Of a stretch of 64,000 nucleotides of DNA, positions 40,494 through 49,268 are shown in pieces; positions within the stretch are counted from its first letter, which is position 1; the number at the start of each line of letters is the position of its first letter. The notes below the pieces were generated by a model. That model was not told the origin of the DNA, did not search any database, and was given only the letters and a program-made list of their open reading frames with translations. The stretch lies in IMG/VR virus record IMGVR_UViG_3300017729_000001, positions 1 through 64,000 of that record; one strand, 5' to 3'. Origin of the DNA: a virus. The translations under genes and the position numbers were made by a program.

Positions 40494-40841
40494 CTATTTA
40501 TTTTTGAACTTATATCTTGGACTCAATGAGTATTCCTCAACTCTCTCTATAATTCTTAACTCTGTGACTTCAACTCCCTTTTCTGCTAAATATGATTCAG
40601 CATGCTTGATGGCTTTTACAGGTGACTTGAACATTTTTGGTATTTTCAATCCTGTAATACCTTCAGAAATTTGCCAGAATTTTAGTGATTTTTTATTTAC
40701 TTTGTGTAAGATGAAATCAAATTCTTCAAAGCCTTTAATCTTGACTCTTTTTGCTCCACCTACTTTTTGGAATGAATCCTTTTTTCTTATGAAAAAATTA
40801 TCTGATACTTTTTCATATTTACTCGACAGTCTTTTTATCAC
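40494..40841 (-). CDS. Unknown protein between gp47- and gp46-like genes
   Basis: 115 aa, starting with GTG at 40841 and overlapping the Mre11-like gene by 23 nt; it ends 2 nt before the Rad50-like start. Basic, mixed alpha/beta, no motif recognised. The close fit between two subunits of one complex suggests that it may act with them or regulate them. Only position supports this. Confidence 0.6.
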   Translation of the reverse strand: MIKRLSSKYEKVSDNFFIRKKDSFQKVGGAKRVKIKGFEEFDFILHKVNKKSLKFWQISEGITGLKIPKMFKSPVKAIKHAESYLAEKGVEVTELRIIERVEEYSLSPRYKFKNK

Positions 40842-41877
40842 CTTTTAATATTTTTAGTCCAACACTCAGTTTCTTTTGAGGAATGGATTGAACTTTACAA
40901 TATTTCAAAAAGTGTTTCATAATCGTTTTTGAATTGAACTGAGTAAAGTTTTCACCCTCTACATTCACTACTCCATCAAGGTCATCGGTTGACTCAAATT
41001 TACAATCTATGCCAACATCAGTGAATCTACTTAAAGTAATCTTGTCCAAGTCAGTTTTATTGCCCTGAAATACAAATCTCACATAATCGTCAGAATCTGT
41101 ATAGAACTCTAATTCATTTTCAATAGCATCAGAATCACTAGCATCAATTACCACTTTTTTATATTGTGGAAAATTAGATTGCTTGTGTTCCAAACTTCCA
41201 TCATCGTATATTATCGTGAATCCTTTATCAGTGATATTTTCTCCGAAATTACCTTGGTACGCTGACCCTGTGTAGTAGATGTTTTGTCCTACCTTGCTAG
41301 CATCGTGATAATGACCAACCAATACCTTATCCCACCACTTTACTGAACTGGGTGCTACGCCCTCTGAAACCTCTGAACCATCGTTGTTTTTGACTCCGTT
41401 AAAAGCCTTGTGAGTGATTAAAATATTCTTTTCGCAACCTACTTTATCTTGTAAATCTTGTAGCTTCATTAATCTCTTCTCATAGGAATCTGTAAAGTAA
41501 GGAATCCAACCTATACAAATATCAGGAAAATCATCAAGCACTGTTATATTCTCATCTTTATAGACAACGAAATTTTCAGAATCAAATAAGTCTAAATAAC
41601 TATTTTCAGAATCTTGGTCTGTCTTATCATGATTACCAGGAATCGCCAAGCAAGTGATATTTCTTTCTTCTAGTTCCTTCACAATAGAATCCATCGCAAT
41701 TAAGGTTGCTAAGTTTTGCCCCACTCTATTAGTAAAGACATCACCGCCATGGAATATATGATTAACTCCTAGTTGCTCAGCCATCTTCATAGCTTGGCTG
41801 AATATATCCTTAACTTTCTTCAGATTGTCTTTATGCTTGTGTGTATCTGTTAAAAATACTGCTATTGGTTTCTTCAT
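40819..41877 (-). CDS. Mre11/SbcD-like nuclease (T4 gp47 type)
   Basis: 352 aa. Calcineurin-type metal sites: DTH (Asp11, His13), GGD (Asp46), GNHD (residues 81-84), THK with His156, and GHYH (188-191). The C-terminal domain (about 240-350) is the capping and partner-binding region. Functions with the Rad50-like ATPase to resect DNA ends. Overlaps the recombinase gene by 4 nt. Confidence 0.92.
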   Translation of the reverse strand: MKKPIAVFLTDTHKHKDNLKKVKDIFSQAMKMAEQLGVNHIFHGGDVFTNRVGQNLATLIAMDSIVKELEERNITCLAIPGNHDKTDQDSENSYLDLFDSENFVVYKDENITVLDDFPDICIGWIPYFTDSYEKRLMKLQDLQDKVGCEKNILITHKAFNGVKNNDGSEVSEGVAPSSVKWWDKVLVGHYHDASKVGQNIYYTGSAYQGNFGENITDKGFTIIYDDGSLEHKQSNFPQYKKVVIDASDSDAIENELEFYTDSDDYVRFVFQGNKTDLDKITLSRFTDVGIDCKFESTDDLDGVVNVEGENFTQFNSKTIMKHFLKYCKVQSIPQKKLSVGLKILKGDKKTVE

Positions 41878-42944
41878 CCTCTCTCGTCAATTATTTGTTT
41901 ATGCCTCGCTTTCATAATTAACTTTGTCATAAGTGCTAACAATTTATCGCCATTCTCATATAACTCAAAAAGTGTTCTTTTACTTCTCCATTCCAACTTA
42001 CCTTTGAAAGATAAAATTGTTTTGGTTTTTTGTTCTATTATTCCTTGCTCTATTCCAAAATCAATGTCCTCATCTGATAGAACTATTCCATGACCCAAAA
42101 GAATCATTATGTCAGTTTTTTTCCTAGAACCAAAATCATTCTTAACAACTTTCACTCTACTTATTTGAGCCACTTCAACTTCATCTATTCTCTCATGACC
42201 TATCACAGCCATCTGTAATCTCAAGGTTGGAAAAAACTCAACCCACTTACCACCTCCTGAAGTTTTACCTCCCATTCCACTCATCTTATCATAAACGTGG
42301 TTCAGCATGATAAAGTGAATAGTTGTGTCGTACATTTCGGCAGTTATGAACTTGGCGAACATTTTTGCTTGTTTGGCAAACGCACCCATCTGGGCATGTT
42401 TTATTTCTCCTTGTTTACCTTTCTCCATAGCTTTCTCCATAGCTTTGGTATTAATCTCCATAGTGTCTAATTCAGCTTTAGCTAGTGTTGCTCCAAGTGA
42501 ATCCCACATGAAATAGAAAGATGGTTCACCCCATTCTTCTTCAGTGAATATTTCTTTAGTGTCGTTAATTATTTTCTTCACTTTCATGAACATATCCTCA
42601 ACGAATCTTATTTTCAGTATCACAACTTTCTCTGGGTTGATGCCTAGCTTCAAGGCATACTCTTTATTATCTCTATTTTCAGATGATAGAATGACTGCTA
42701 CTCCGTTCTCAGTACTATCTAAAAAGTATTTCATCCCCAGCAAACCTAGAGTGGTTTTACCAGACCTAGATGGTCCAGCAATCTCTATCATTCCTGTTGG
42801 AAAACCTAGAACACCAAGGTTGTATTCTAATTGTGGACTTCCAGTGAAAGCCCAACTTTTAATATCTTTGAAATTATCTTTGTCTGAGAATCTAATTACA
42901 TCCTCATTATCGAATCTTTTGACTAACTTGTCTGCTATTCCCAT
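41874..42944 (-). CDS. RecA/UvsX-like recombinase
   Basis: 356 aa. Walker A GPSRSGKT (residues 57-64), Walker B-like FYFMWDSLG (143-151) and the RecA-core strand pattern, followed by GGKTSGGGKWVEFFP (a likely loop L2-equivalent) around 226-240. It catalyses strand exchange for recombination-dependent replication and repair. Followed by gp47/gp46-like genes; preceded by the ssDNA-binding protein and a terminator at 42957-42990. More divergent than UvsX; KaiC-like ancestry is possible. Confidence 0.88.
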   Translation of the reverse strand: MGIADKLVKRFDNEDVIRFSDKDNFKDIKSWAFTGSPQLEYNLGVLGFPTGMIEIAGPSRSGKTTLGLLGMKYFLDSTENGVAVILSSENRDNKEYALKLGINPEKVVILKIRFVEDMFMKVKKIINDTKEIFTEEEWGEPSFYFMWDSLGATLAKAELDTMEINTKAMEKAMEKGKQGEIKHAQMGAFAKQAKMFAKFITAEMYDTTIHFIMLNHVYDKMSGMGGKTSGGGKWVEFFPTLRLQMAVIGHERIDEVEVAQISRVKVVKNDFGSRKKTDIMILLGHGIVLSDEDIDFGIEQGIIEQKTKTILSFKGKLEWRSKRTLFELYENGDKLLALMTKLIMKARHKQIIDERG

Positions 42945-42956
42945 ACTTGTATTTTT

Positions 42957-42990
42957 AAAAAAGGTGCCCAGAAATTAATCCAGACACCTT
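42957..42990 (-). terminator. Rho-independent terminator after ssDNA-binding protein gene
   Basis: Minus strand 11-bp stem (42990-42980 with 42971-42961, including G-U pairs), AT loop, then TTTT. Partly separates the SSB operon from the recombinase operon. Confidence 0.7.
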
Positions 42991-43003
42991 ACTGTTATGC
43001 TTA

Positions 43004-44179
43004 TTATTTACCTTTCAATCTTGCTCTTATATCATCCATAGACATAGAACCAGATGTCTCTTGCTCATCTTCTTCATCCTCATCTTCATCCTCATCAGAA
43101 TCAGCGTTGCGAATCGCATCGGCAATATCTTCATCACTCATAGACTTCTTAACAACAATATCTAGTTCTTCAGACTTGATATGCTTTTTAAGTTCCATTC
43201 TACTCATACCTGAGAATTCATCCCCATCCTCTTCAGAATCTTCATCCTCATCTTCCTCTTCATCTTCTTCCTCTTCTTCAACAACTGGAGCAGGCTTTTT
43301 TGACTGCTTTTTCGGTGCTGGCTTTTCATCCTCATCCTCGTCATCCTCATCCTCAATTGCGTCATATTGACCTTTAACAGTCTCAATCGTATCTAACCAA
43401 GAATCATCATCGAACGCATCAACCTCAAATTTAGCATCAAAGAACTTTAAACCCTCCAAAGCAGTTTCAAATTGACTCAATCCGTAAACTCCGACATACA
43501 TTTCAGTAAGTGGTTTTGCTTGGTCAAATAAATCTAAATCTGAATCACTGATAGCAATAGCTTTTTTACCAACTTGGACATCGTAAAAGTCTTCACCTTT
43601 CTTTTTATTAGGCTTTGAGTTGTATCTAATTAACAACGGCAATCCGTCATCTACATCAGTGAATGGGTCAACCTCAATCGGCTCATCGTCATCCTCTACA
43701 AAAGTTGCTTTATTAATCGCATCACGAACAGTCTTTTTAAACGCTAGCAATCCGAATTCATTACCATCTTTCTGAATCTTTACGGCATAAGCTATAAAGT
43801 GATGTTGAGCATTCAATCCATCTTTCCAATGAGTCAATGCTTCAAGTGTATCTTTATCAGTAACATTCTTCTTACAGTAGTTTACATATTCCTGAATAAT
43901 ATCTCGTTTGGTTCCTCCATGTGCCCTAGAATCTAGCACAGTTCTTCTAATTTCTTCACCATCTTCATCTTCAAGAGTCAACCAATATCTCTTTCTCATG
44001 ATATAATAGTCAGCTCCATCGTGAGGTGGTAAAAGTCTAAATTTGTTCGTTGCTCCCTCTTTTATCTCTAAAAAATCAGAGCCACCTTGATTAACACCAA
44101 CCAAGGCATCTTCTTGTTGGACTTTTTTCTTCAGTGCTTCCAACTTAACTGGTTTGTACTTGTTTCTTAAATTCGCCAT
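43004..44179 (-). CDS. gp32-like ssDNA-binding protein with SAP-like tail
   Basis: 391 aa from the ATG at 44179, which avoids overlap with the upstream gene. Residues 1-265 fit a gp32-type OB core: a basic N-terminal helix, a RLLPPHDGADYYIMRKRYW segment (48-66) and a YCKK-containing region near 101-104. A very acidic C-terminal region (276-321, 359-373) matches the protein-interaction tail of SSBs. Embedded in it, residues 322-358 (SGMSRMELKKHIKSEELDIV...) look like a SAP/HeH helix pair, an unusual extra DNA-binding module. Followed by a terminator. Confidence 0.8.
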   Translation of the reverse strand: MANLRNKYKPVKLEALKKKVQQEDALVGVNQGGSDFLEIKEGATNKFRLLPPHDGADYYIMRKRYWLTLEDEDGEEIRRTVLDSRAHGGTKRDIIQEYVNYCKKNVTDKDTLEALTHWKDGLNAQHHFIAYAVKIQKDGNEFGLLAFKKTVRDAINKATFVEDDDEPIEVDPFTDVDDGLPLLIRYNSKPNKKKGEDFYDVQVGKKAIAISDSDLDLFDQAKPLTEMYVGVYGLSQFETALEGLKFFDAKFEVDAFDDDSWLDTIETVKGQYDAIEDEDDEDEDEKPAPKKQSKKPAPVVEEEEEDEEEDEDEDSEEDGDEFSGMSRMELKKHIKSEELDIVVKKSMSDEDIADAIRNADSDEDEDEDEEDEQETSGSMSMDDIRARLKGK

Positions 44180-44207
44180 TTTATTTCGATTTTTATTAGT
44201 AACTATG

Positions 44208-44750
44208 TTAATCAATTTCGCCCTTTATTGCGCCATCTTTTATTTTGAAATATACATTATTCAGTTGCTGTTGAATAATCTTGTCATCAATGTCTCCTGT
44301 TCTCAAAGTCATACTCAACTTATCTAGCTTGTTTGACTTATCTCGTGCTGACTGATATATTGAATACATGTACTCTTTTTCTTTTTGTACATTCAACATT
44401 CTTTTTTTCTTAATCTTCCATTTAGCATGATTAAGCATAGCTGAGTCAACCTCGTCAATAGTTGGTCTTTTTACTTTGCCTTTTTCATCACTGAAAGTTA
44501 ATTCTTCACGCAACTCCTTTTTTAATTTAGCTTCAGTGATGCTTAAATCTAGTTTTGATTGTTGAAACTCATTATCCATATCGGCACATAACAATCCTAG
44601 CTTATTAACGACCACTGGAAAGGTGACAAGTTCCGCAACTAAATTATTGTAGTCAATGGATAATAACTTATCTAAGTCCACATCGTCAAACTCTTCTGTT
44701 CTAAAAAAGACAACCTTGTCTCCAATAGTGAATTTCATTTCTTTACTCAT
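44208..44750 (-). CDS. Helical protein upstream of SSB, possible recombination mediator
   Basis: 180 aa, almost entirely helical, with a segment FPVVVNKLGLLCADMDNEFQ (residues 44-63) followed by long charged helices. Proteins of this size next to gp32/UvsX genes include UvsY-like mediators that load the recombinase on SSB-coated DNA. The resemblance is only positional and in helical content. Confidence 0.5.
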   Translation of the reverse strand: MSKEMKFTIGDKVVFFRTEEFDDVDLDKLLSIDYNNLVAELVTFPVVVNKLGLLCADMDNEFQQSKLDLSITEAKLKKELREELTFSDEKGKVKRPTIDEVDSAMLNHAKWKIKKKRMLNVQKEKEYMYSIYQSARDKSNKLDKLSMTLRTGDIDDKIIQQQLNNVYFKIKDGAIKGEID

Positions 44751-44775
44751 CTTCTTTTATTTTAGTCTTTTGACA

Positions 44776-45036
44776 TTACTCAATTTTTTCCTTTTTTGAA
44801 GAATCTTGATTCATATCAATCATTCGCTCCAAATAGTCTTTCGCCTTTAATAAGTCTGTCAGATTGTGACCTTTGGTTGAGTTGGGTCTTGTAAACCTGT
44901 CCAGGTATCTTTTAACATTTTCAGAACACCATATGTCACCACGTTCTTTACTTATTCTGTAGTTGGTTGATATCTGGTCGAACTCTCTTGGTCCATACTT
45001 ACTTCTGTTTGATTCATTTAATTCCTTAACGTCCAT
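44776..45036 (-). CDS. Small helical protein, DUF3310-like
   Basis: 86 aa. ERGDIWCSENVKRYLDRFTR (residues 32-51) followed by KGHNLTDLLKAKDYLERMID resembles DUF3310 and related helical phage proteins (VxKYIxRxxxKxGxxDLxKAxxYLxxLI). Function unknown, sometimes linked to nucleotide metabolism by neighbourhood. It lies between the HD enzyme and SSB genes. Confidence 0.65.
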   Translation of the reverse strand: MDVKELNESNRSKYGPREFDQISTNYRISKERGDIWCSENVKRYLDRFTRPNSTKGHNLTDLLKAKDYLERMIDMNQDSSKKEKIE

Positions 45037-45646
45037 ATTTTGTATAATTTAATGATGAAATATCTACAAGCACTTGTTCTTCAAACTTGCCTCTTTCTTT
45101 TAGAGCCTTAAAACACTTGCCTGATGCTTCTCTTATTTTCTCGACACAATAATCAAACTCCTTGTATAAATCTTTATTGCCCAATGTTATTTCTTTTTTT
45201 ACATAGAATAACATAGATAACCAATCAGCCAATTTTACGATGGTTTTAACCACTGGGTCATTATCTCCTAGCAGATACGACTTCAGCATATTGTTAGTTG
45301 GACTAAACTCCTTGAATTTAGTGCTTACCATATGGTGACAATAGTCATCAATCATTTCTTTTATCTTGTGTCCGTTGTACTTATTGTACTTCACATTATG
45401 GGTAATGTCGCCTGAGAACATTTCATCGAAATCGTGAAATATCGCATATGTAGTTACATCCAATTTTAGCTTTTCTTCACCCTCTGGAAACATCTCTTCA
45501 ACAAGTATTCTGGAGAACCAAGACACTATAAAGGAATGGTGAGCAACTGACTCGTTGTTTATCCTATTCAATCCATTCCACCTTACTAAATTATTCAACT
45601 GGTCGTAATCAGCGTCAGTGAATATGTCGTCAAAAATATTATTCAT
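45026..45646 (-). CDS. HD-domain phosphohydrolase (YfbR-like 5'-nucleotidase)
   Basis: 206 aa from the ATG at 45646; an ATG at 45661 adds five residues. HD signature: NESVAHHSFIV (first His), AIFHDFDEMFSGDI (HD pair) and a later Asp. YfbR-type enzymes dephosphorylate deoxynucleoside monophosphates. Here it lies directly downstream of a polymerase and TS-family enzyme, so it may remove unwanted dNMPs in the phage pool. An acidic middle part separates the two HD motifs. Confidence 0.75.
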   Translation of the reverse strand: MNNIFDDIFTDADYDQLNNLVRWNGLNRINNESVAHHSFIVSWFSRILVEEMFPEGEEKLKLDVTTYAIFHDFDEMFSGDITHNVKYNKYNGHKIKEMIDDYCHHMVSTKFKEFSPTNNMLKSYLLGDNDPVVKTIVKLADWLSMLFYVKKEITLGNKDLYKEFDYCVEKIREASGKCFKALKERGKFEEQVLVDISSLNYTKYGR

Positions 45647-45650
45647 AATT

Positions 45651-48600
45651 TTAATTGTCATTTAATACTATTAACCTTGACTGCTTATTGAGCCATAGGT
45701 GATTATTTCCAGAGCCTTTTGCGTTTTTATTTTTCTGATACTTATTGGATAAGGCAAATCCATTTATACAAAATAACAACTTCTTGGACAATAGTTCTTC
45801 AAAGTCATCACTCATACTTTCCCAAATTTCTCCGAACACTCCTAAAAATAAAAGCACGTTGTTATTCTCTACTGTTATCACAACTCTATAATTACCACTT
45901 GACTTTGTTCTGTTTACTTTTATTCCTTGAACCACTCCAGCCACTGTTAATGGTGTTCCATTTGTTTCTGGCTTCCAAGGTTTGCCCTCTCTAAAATCAT
46001 TCAACTCAAAGTCTTTAGCAGTTGTGTATGGATACTTTTTTAATTTGCTAGACTTCTTACGAATCATCGGCATAAAGTCCACATATCCAAAACCAGTCAA
46101 CTCTCTCTGCTTAATGGCCCAGAACCAATTATTGTTATCTTTGTCCTCAGATGGAAACCCTTCAATATACTTGTGACCAGCTAGTTCGCAATGTCTCAAA
46201 AGTATGTGCATTCTTTGCTTCACTTCTCCTATCTCACACCCATTTTCATCTCCTATCTCATCAAGTGCTCCAGCCATGATTAAATGTTGTACAACTCGCT
46301 TATTCACTTTTGACTTCGGCACTCTTTTATAGAAATCTTCCAAGTCAAAAAACATACCATTCTTTTCCCTTTCTTCTAGTATGTTTTGAACAGCAATTTG
46401 CCCTACATTTTTAATTTTAGTAAGTGACCAATATATCGCATTACTATCAGAATCGGCAGTGAACTGAATATCCGACTTATTTATATCAGGTTGCTTTACT
46501 TTTATATCACCCCCAATTTTTTCAATCTCTGATAATCTATTAGGAATCTCAATTTTTTCATCGGCAAAGTTCAATGACGCTGTCCAAAACTCTAGTGGAT
46601 ATTTTACTTTTAAATATTGGCACCAATATCCCATAAGTGAGTAAGCAGCAGAATGCGACCTGTTGAATCCATAGGCTGAAAATGCGTTTAGTTTGTCCCA
46701 AATATCATTAGCTTCATCAGTGGGGCATCCGTTTTCATTCGCACCCTTCAAAAACTTCTCTTTGGCACTTTGCATCTTCTTATGGTCGAACTTTTTTATG
46801 GCTGTCCTTAATTCATCTGCTTCAGCTAATGTTAGTTTGCCTAACACGTTTACAGCTTGCATTATCTGTTCCTGATAGATATATAGTCCAAAGGTATTTT
46901 CAGTCACCTTATCCAACTTAAAATCATAAATAGGTTCAAGTTTTCCGTGCTTAATATCTACGAACTTTTCATGTGCCCTACTATCCATTGGACCAGGTCT
47001 AAATAAAGCATTCATTGAAATCAAATCTTCAATACCATCTGGCCTCACTTTTTTAGAATAGTTTTTCAATCCTGACGTTCCAAACTGAAATACATCTTCG
47101 TTCCAACCTCGTTTGAAGAATCGCATGACATCCTTTTTATCAATAGGAATCTTATTCAAACTAACTTTCTTGCCCTTATTCTTTTCTATTTCTTTCAGAA
47201 TGTACTTGAACTTATCTAGTTGTGCGATGCCCAAGATGTCCTCTTTTAAGAATCCAGCAGCATCAATGTATTTTCCCTCCCATTCTGATACTAACTGACC
47301 ATCCATCATCTTAATAGGCATCCAATCATGAATCTCCATCTTATTACCATCCCCATCGAATTTCGGCACGATTAAAACAGCTGATGGATGAATGGAACCA
47401 GACCTTGGTTGTCCAAGTGGTGCCTTTATGGCTTCACAAATATCTATATTTTTCTGTACAAACTTCTTCAAGGAATCTTTACCAACGCAACTTTTAAATA
47501 TATCAGACCACTCTGGGTTATGTGAGTCAGGAATTTCCCTTGTGGCAAAATTAACGTCATTAAAAGTCAACCCCTTTACTCTTCCAAAATCTTTTATAGC
47601 ACTTTTAGTTTTTAGCCTTGTGTATGTTCCTATCGAACAAACATAATTCTTTCCATACTTTTCTTCAATATATCTCTTTACATCTTGTCTTCTCTTACCC
47701 TCAAAATCGACATCAATATCAGGCAAAGCATCAGCCGACTTAGCACGCTCACCTGAAACCCTAGCTTTGTTAAGAAATCTCTCAAAAAGTAAATCATATT
47801 GAATAGGGTCAATTTCAATTATTCCTAGCAAATATGCTACTAATGAACCTCCAGCTGAACCCCTAGCTGGTCCAACTAGAATGTCTTGACTTTTAGCCCA
47901 CTCAACAATATCCCAAAGAATCAAAAAGTAATCTATAAATCCAGCACCTTTGATTACATCATTTTCCTCATCCACCCTATCTAAATAAGCAGCACACTTT
48001 TCTGAGTCATCACCGAACTTCATTAAAACCTTTTTTTGAAAGCCTTTCATGATTAAATCGTCATAAAGTTTTTCTGGGTCATCAACTTCAAATCTAGGCA
48101 ACTTATGGTTACCTGTGTCAATCTGGTAGTTACAAGCATCAGCAATTACTCTAGTGTTTGCCAAACCTCTTATGACCAAATCAAATTTATCTGGACTTGA
48201 ATTAAACATGGAAACAATTTTATCCACGATATCATCAGCATCTTTAAAGTATTGGTCAACGCTATATGGAATGGCTTTTCTGTCTATCTTGTTCAAGTAA
48301 TCTTTAGTTCCAAAATCTTGCTTCTCAATATAATAGGCATCACTTATCACGACAGGTTTGATTAACTTGCTGAAATTGTCAAAATAAGTCTTCAAATTAT
48401 TCAAATTCATCAAATCTAATTTATCATCATCGAACTCACTAAAATCAATCTGATAATATAAACCATTTCCGAAAAGTTTTTTGTACTTTTTTATGTATTT
48501 GATACCAGCTTTCTTGTCTCCACTTATCCTATTAAAATACCCTTGAGTTGGAAATACGCAAATAAGTCCTTCAGTTTTTTCAAGCAATATTTCTTCTGGA

Positions 48601-49268
48601 ATGAATGAATCGAAATCTACATTTATCAGTTTAGATATGTTCAATAAGTTTCTCCAACCAACATAATTCTTGACATATAACTTTAAATCATAGGTGTTCT
48701 GGTATTCAGCTTTTTCATCATAGTCAATCGCAACCGAAATAGTTTGTCCATGTACACACTTGACTCCTTTCTTCTTAGCAGAAAGTTGTAATGGAAGTGT
48801 TCCAGCAAGTGTATTCTTTTCGCAAATTCCTACGACATCGTGATTAAAGAAAGAGCATTTATCAATCCACCTAGATGATTCACCTGAACCATTCAATAAT
48901 TCATAGCCAGTGTGAACTCCTAGATTAACGAACTTGAAATCAAATACGCTTTTATACTCTCCAATATTTATGAGGTCATTGAATACAGGCTCATATACGA
49001 CATCTCCAGCCTCATCTCGCTTTTCTTCTAAAGGTGAATAATAGAATTTTGTCCCCCACTTAAAAACCACATGATTCAAATCATCTCTCTCATATAGTAA
49101 TTCATCTTCATCATCACTAATTAGAAATTCAAAATCATCTCCAATTATCTTTCCATCAACTCCCTTTAAATATAACATCTTTCCAAAGCCTGGGACATCA
49201 TAGATATTAGAGTAGTCAAGCTCATAATTTATGCCCCTAGACTTTAGCCATTCATTTAGTTCAATCAT
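45651..49268 (-). CDS. dnaE: DNA polymerase III alpha-like (C-family) polymerase
   Basis: 1205 aa. C-family polymerase features: GPARGSAGGS (residues 466-475), PDIDVDF (516-522) with the catalytic aspartates, ALFRPGPMD, YQEQIMQAV and FNRSHSAAYSL motifs, then an HhH segment and an OB-like end. The N-terminal PHP domain is degenerate: FVNLGVHT replaces FxHLHxHS and GICEKN replaces the D-H pair, so metal-dependent nuclease activity is unlikely. It probably replicates the phage genome, with proofreading supplied by the DnaQ-type exonuclease elsewhere. Start overlaps the TS-family stop by 4 nt. Confidence 0.92.
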   Translation of the reverse strand: MIELNEWLKSRGINYELDYSNIYDVPGFGKMLYLKGVDGKIIGDDFEFLISDDEDELLYERDDLNHVVFKWGTKFYYSPLEEKRDEAGDVVYEPVFNDLINIGEYKSVFDFKFVNLGVHTGYELLNGSGESSRWIDKCSFFNHDVVGICEKNTLAGTLPLQLSAKKKGVKCVHGQTISVAIDYDEKAEYQNTYDLKLYVKNYVGWRNLLNISKLINVDFDSFIPEEILLEKTEGLICVFPTQGYFNRISGDKKAGIKYIKKYKKLFGNGLYYQIDFSEFDDDKLDLMNLNNLKTYFDNFSKLIKPVVISDAYYIEKQDFGTKDYLNKIDRKAIPYSVDQYFKDADDIVDKIVSMFNSSPDKFDLVIRGLANTRVIADACNYQIDTGNHKLPRFEVDDPEKLYDDLIMKGFQKKVLMKFGDDSEKCAAYLDRVDEENDVIKGAGFIDYFLILWDIVEWAKSQDILVGPARGSAGGSLVAYLLGIIEIDPIQYDLLFERFLNKARVSGERAKSADALPDIDVDFEGKRRQDVKRYIEEKYGKNYVCSIGTYTRLKTKSAIKDFGRVKGLTFNDVNFATREIPDSHNPEWSDIFKSCVGKDSLKKFVQKNIDICEAIKAPLGQPRSGSIHPSAVLIVPKFDGDGNKMEIHDWMPIKMMDGQLVSEWEGKYIDAAGFLKEDILGIAQLDKFKYILKEIEKNKGKKVSLNKIPIDKKDVMRFFKRGWNEDVFQFGTSGLKNYSKKVRPDGIEDLISMNALFRPGPMDSRAHEKFVDIKHGKLEPIYDFKLDKVTENTFGLYIYQEQIMQAVNVLGKLTLAEADELRTAIKKFDHKKMQSAKEKFLKGANENGCPTDEANDIWDKLNAFSAYGFNRSHSAAYSLMGYWCQYLKVKYPLEFWTASLNFADEKIEIPNRLSEIEKIGGDIKVKQPDINKSDIQFTADSDSNAIYWSLTKIKNVGQIAVQNILEEREKNGMFFDLEDFYKRVPKSKVNKRVVQHLIMAGALDEIGDENGCEIGEVKQRMHILLRHCELAGHKYIEGFPSEDKDNNNWFWAIKQRELTGFGYVDFMPMIRKKSSKLKKYPYTTAKDFELNDFREGKPWKPETNGTPLTVAGVVQGIKVNRTKSSGNYRVVITVENNNVLLFLGVFGEIWESMSDDFEELLSKKLLFCINGFALSNKYQKNKNAKGSGNNHLWLNKQSRLIVLNDN

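Noticed and set aside
43107-43370. Plus-strand Ser-repeat protein
   Set aside because: Pure antisense reading of the Asp/Glu-rich SSB tail; low complexity.
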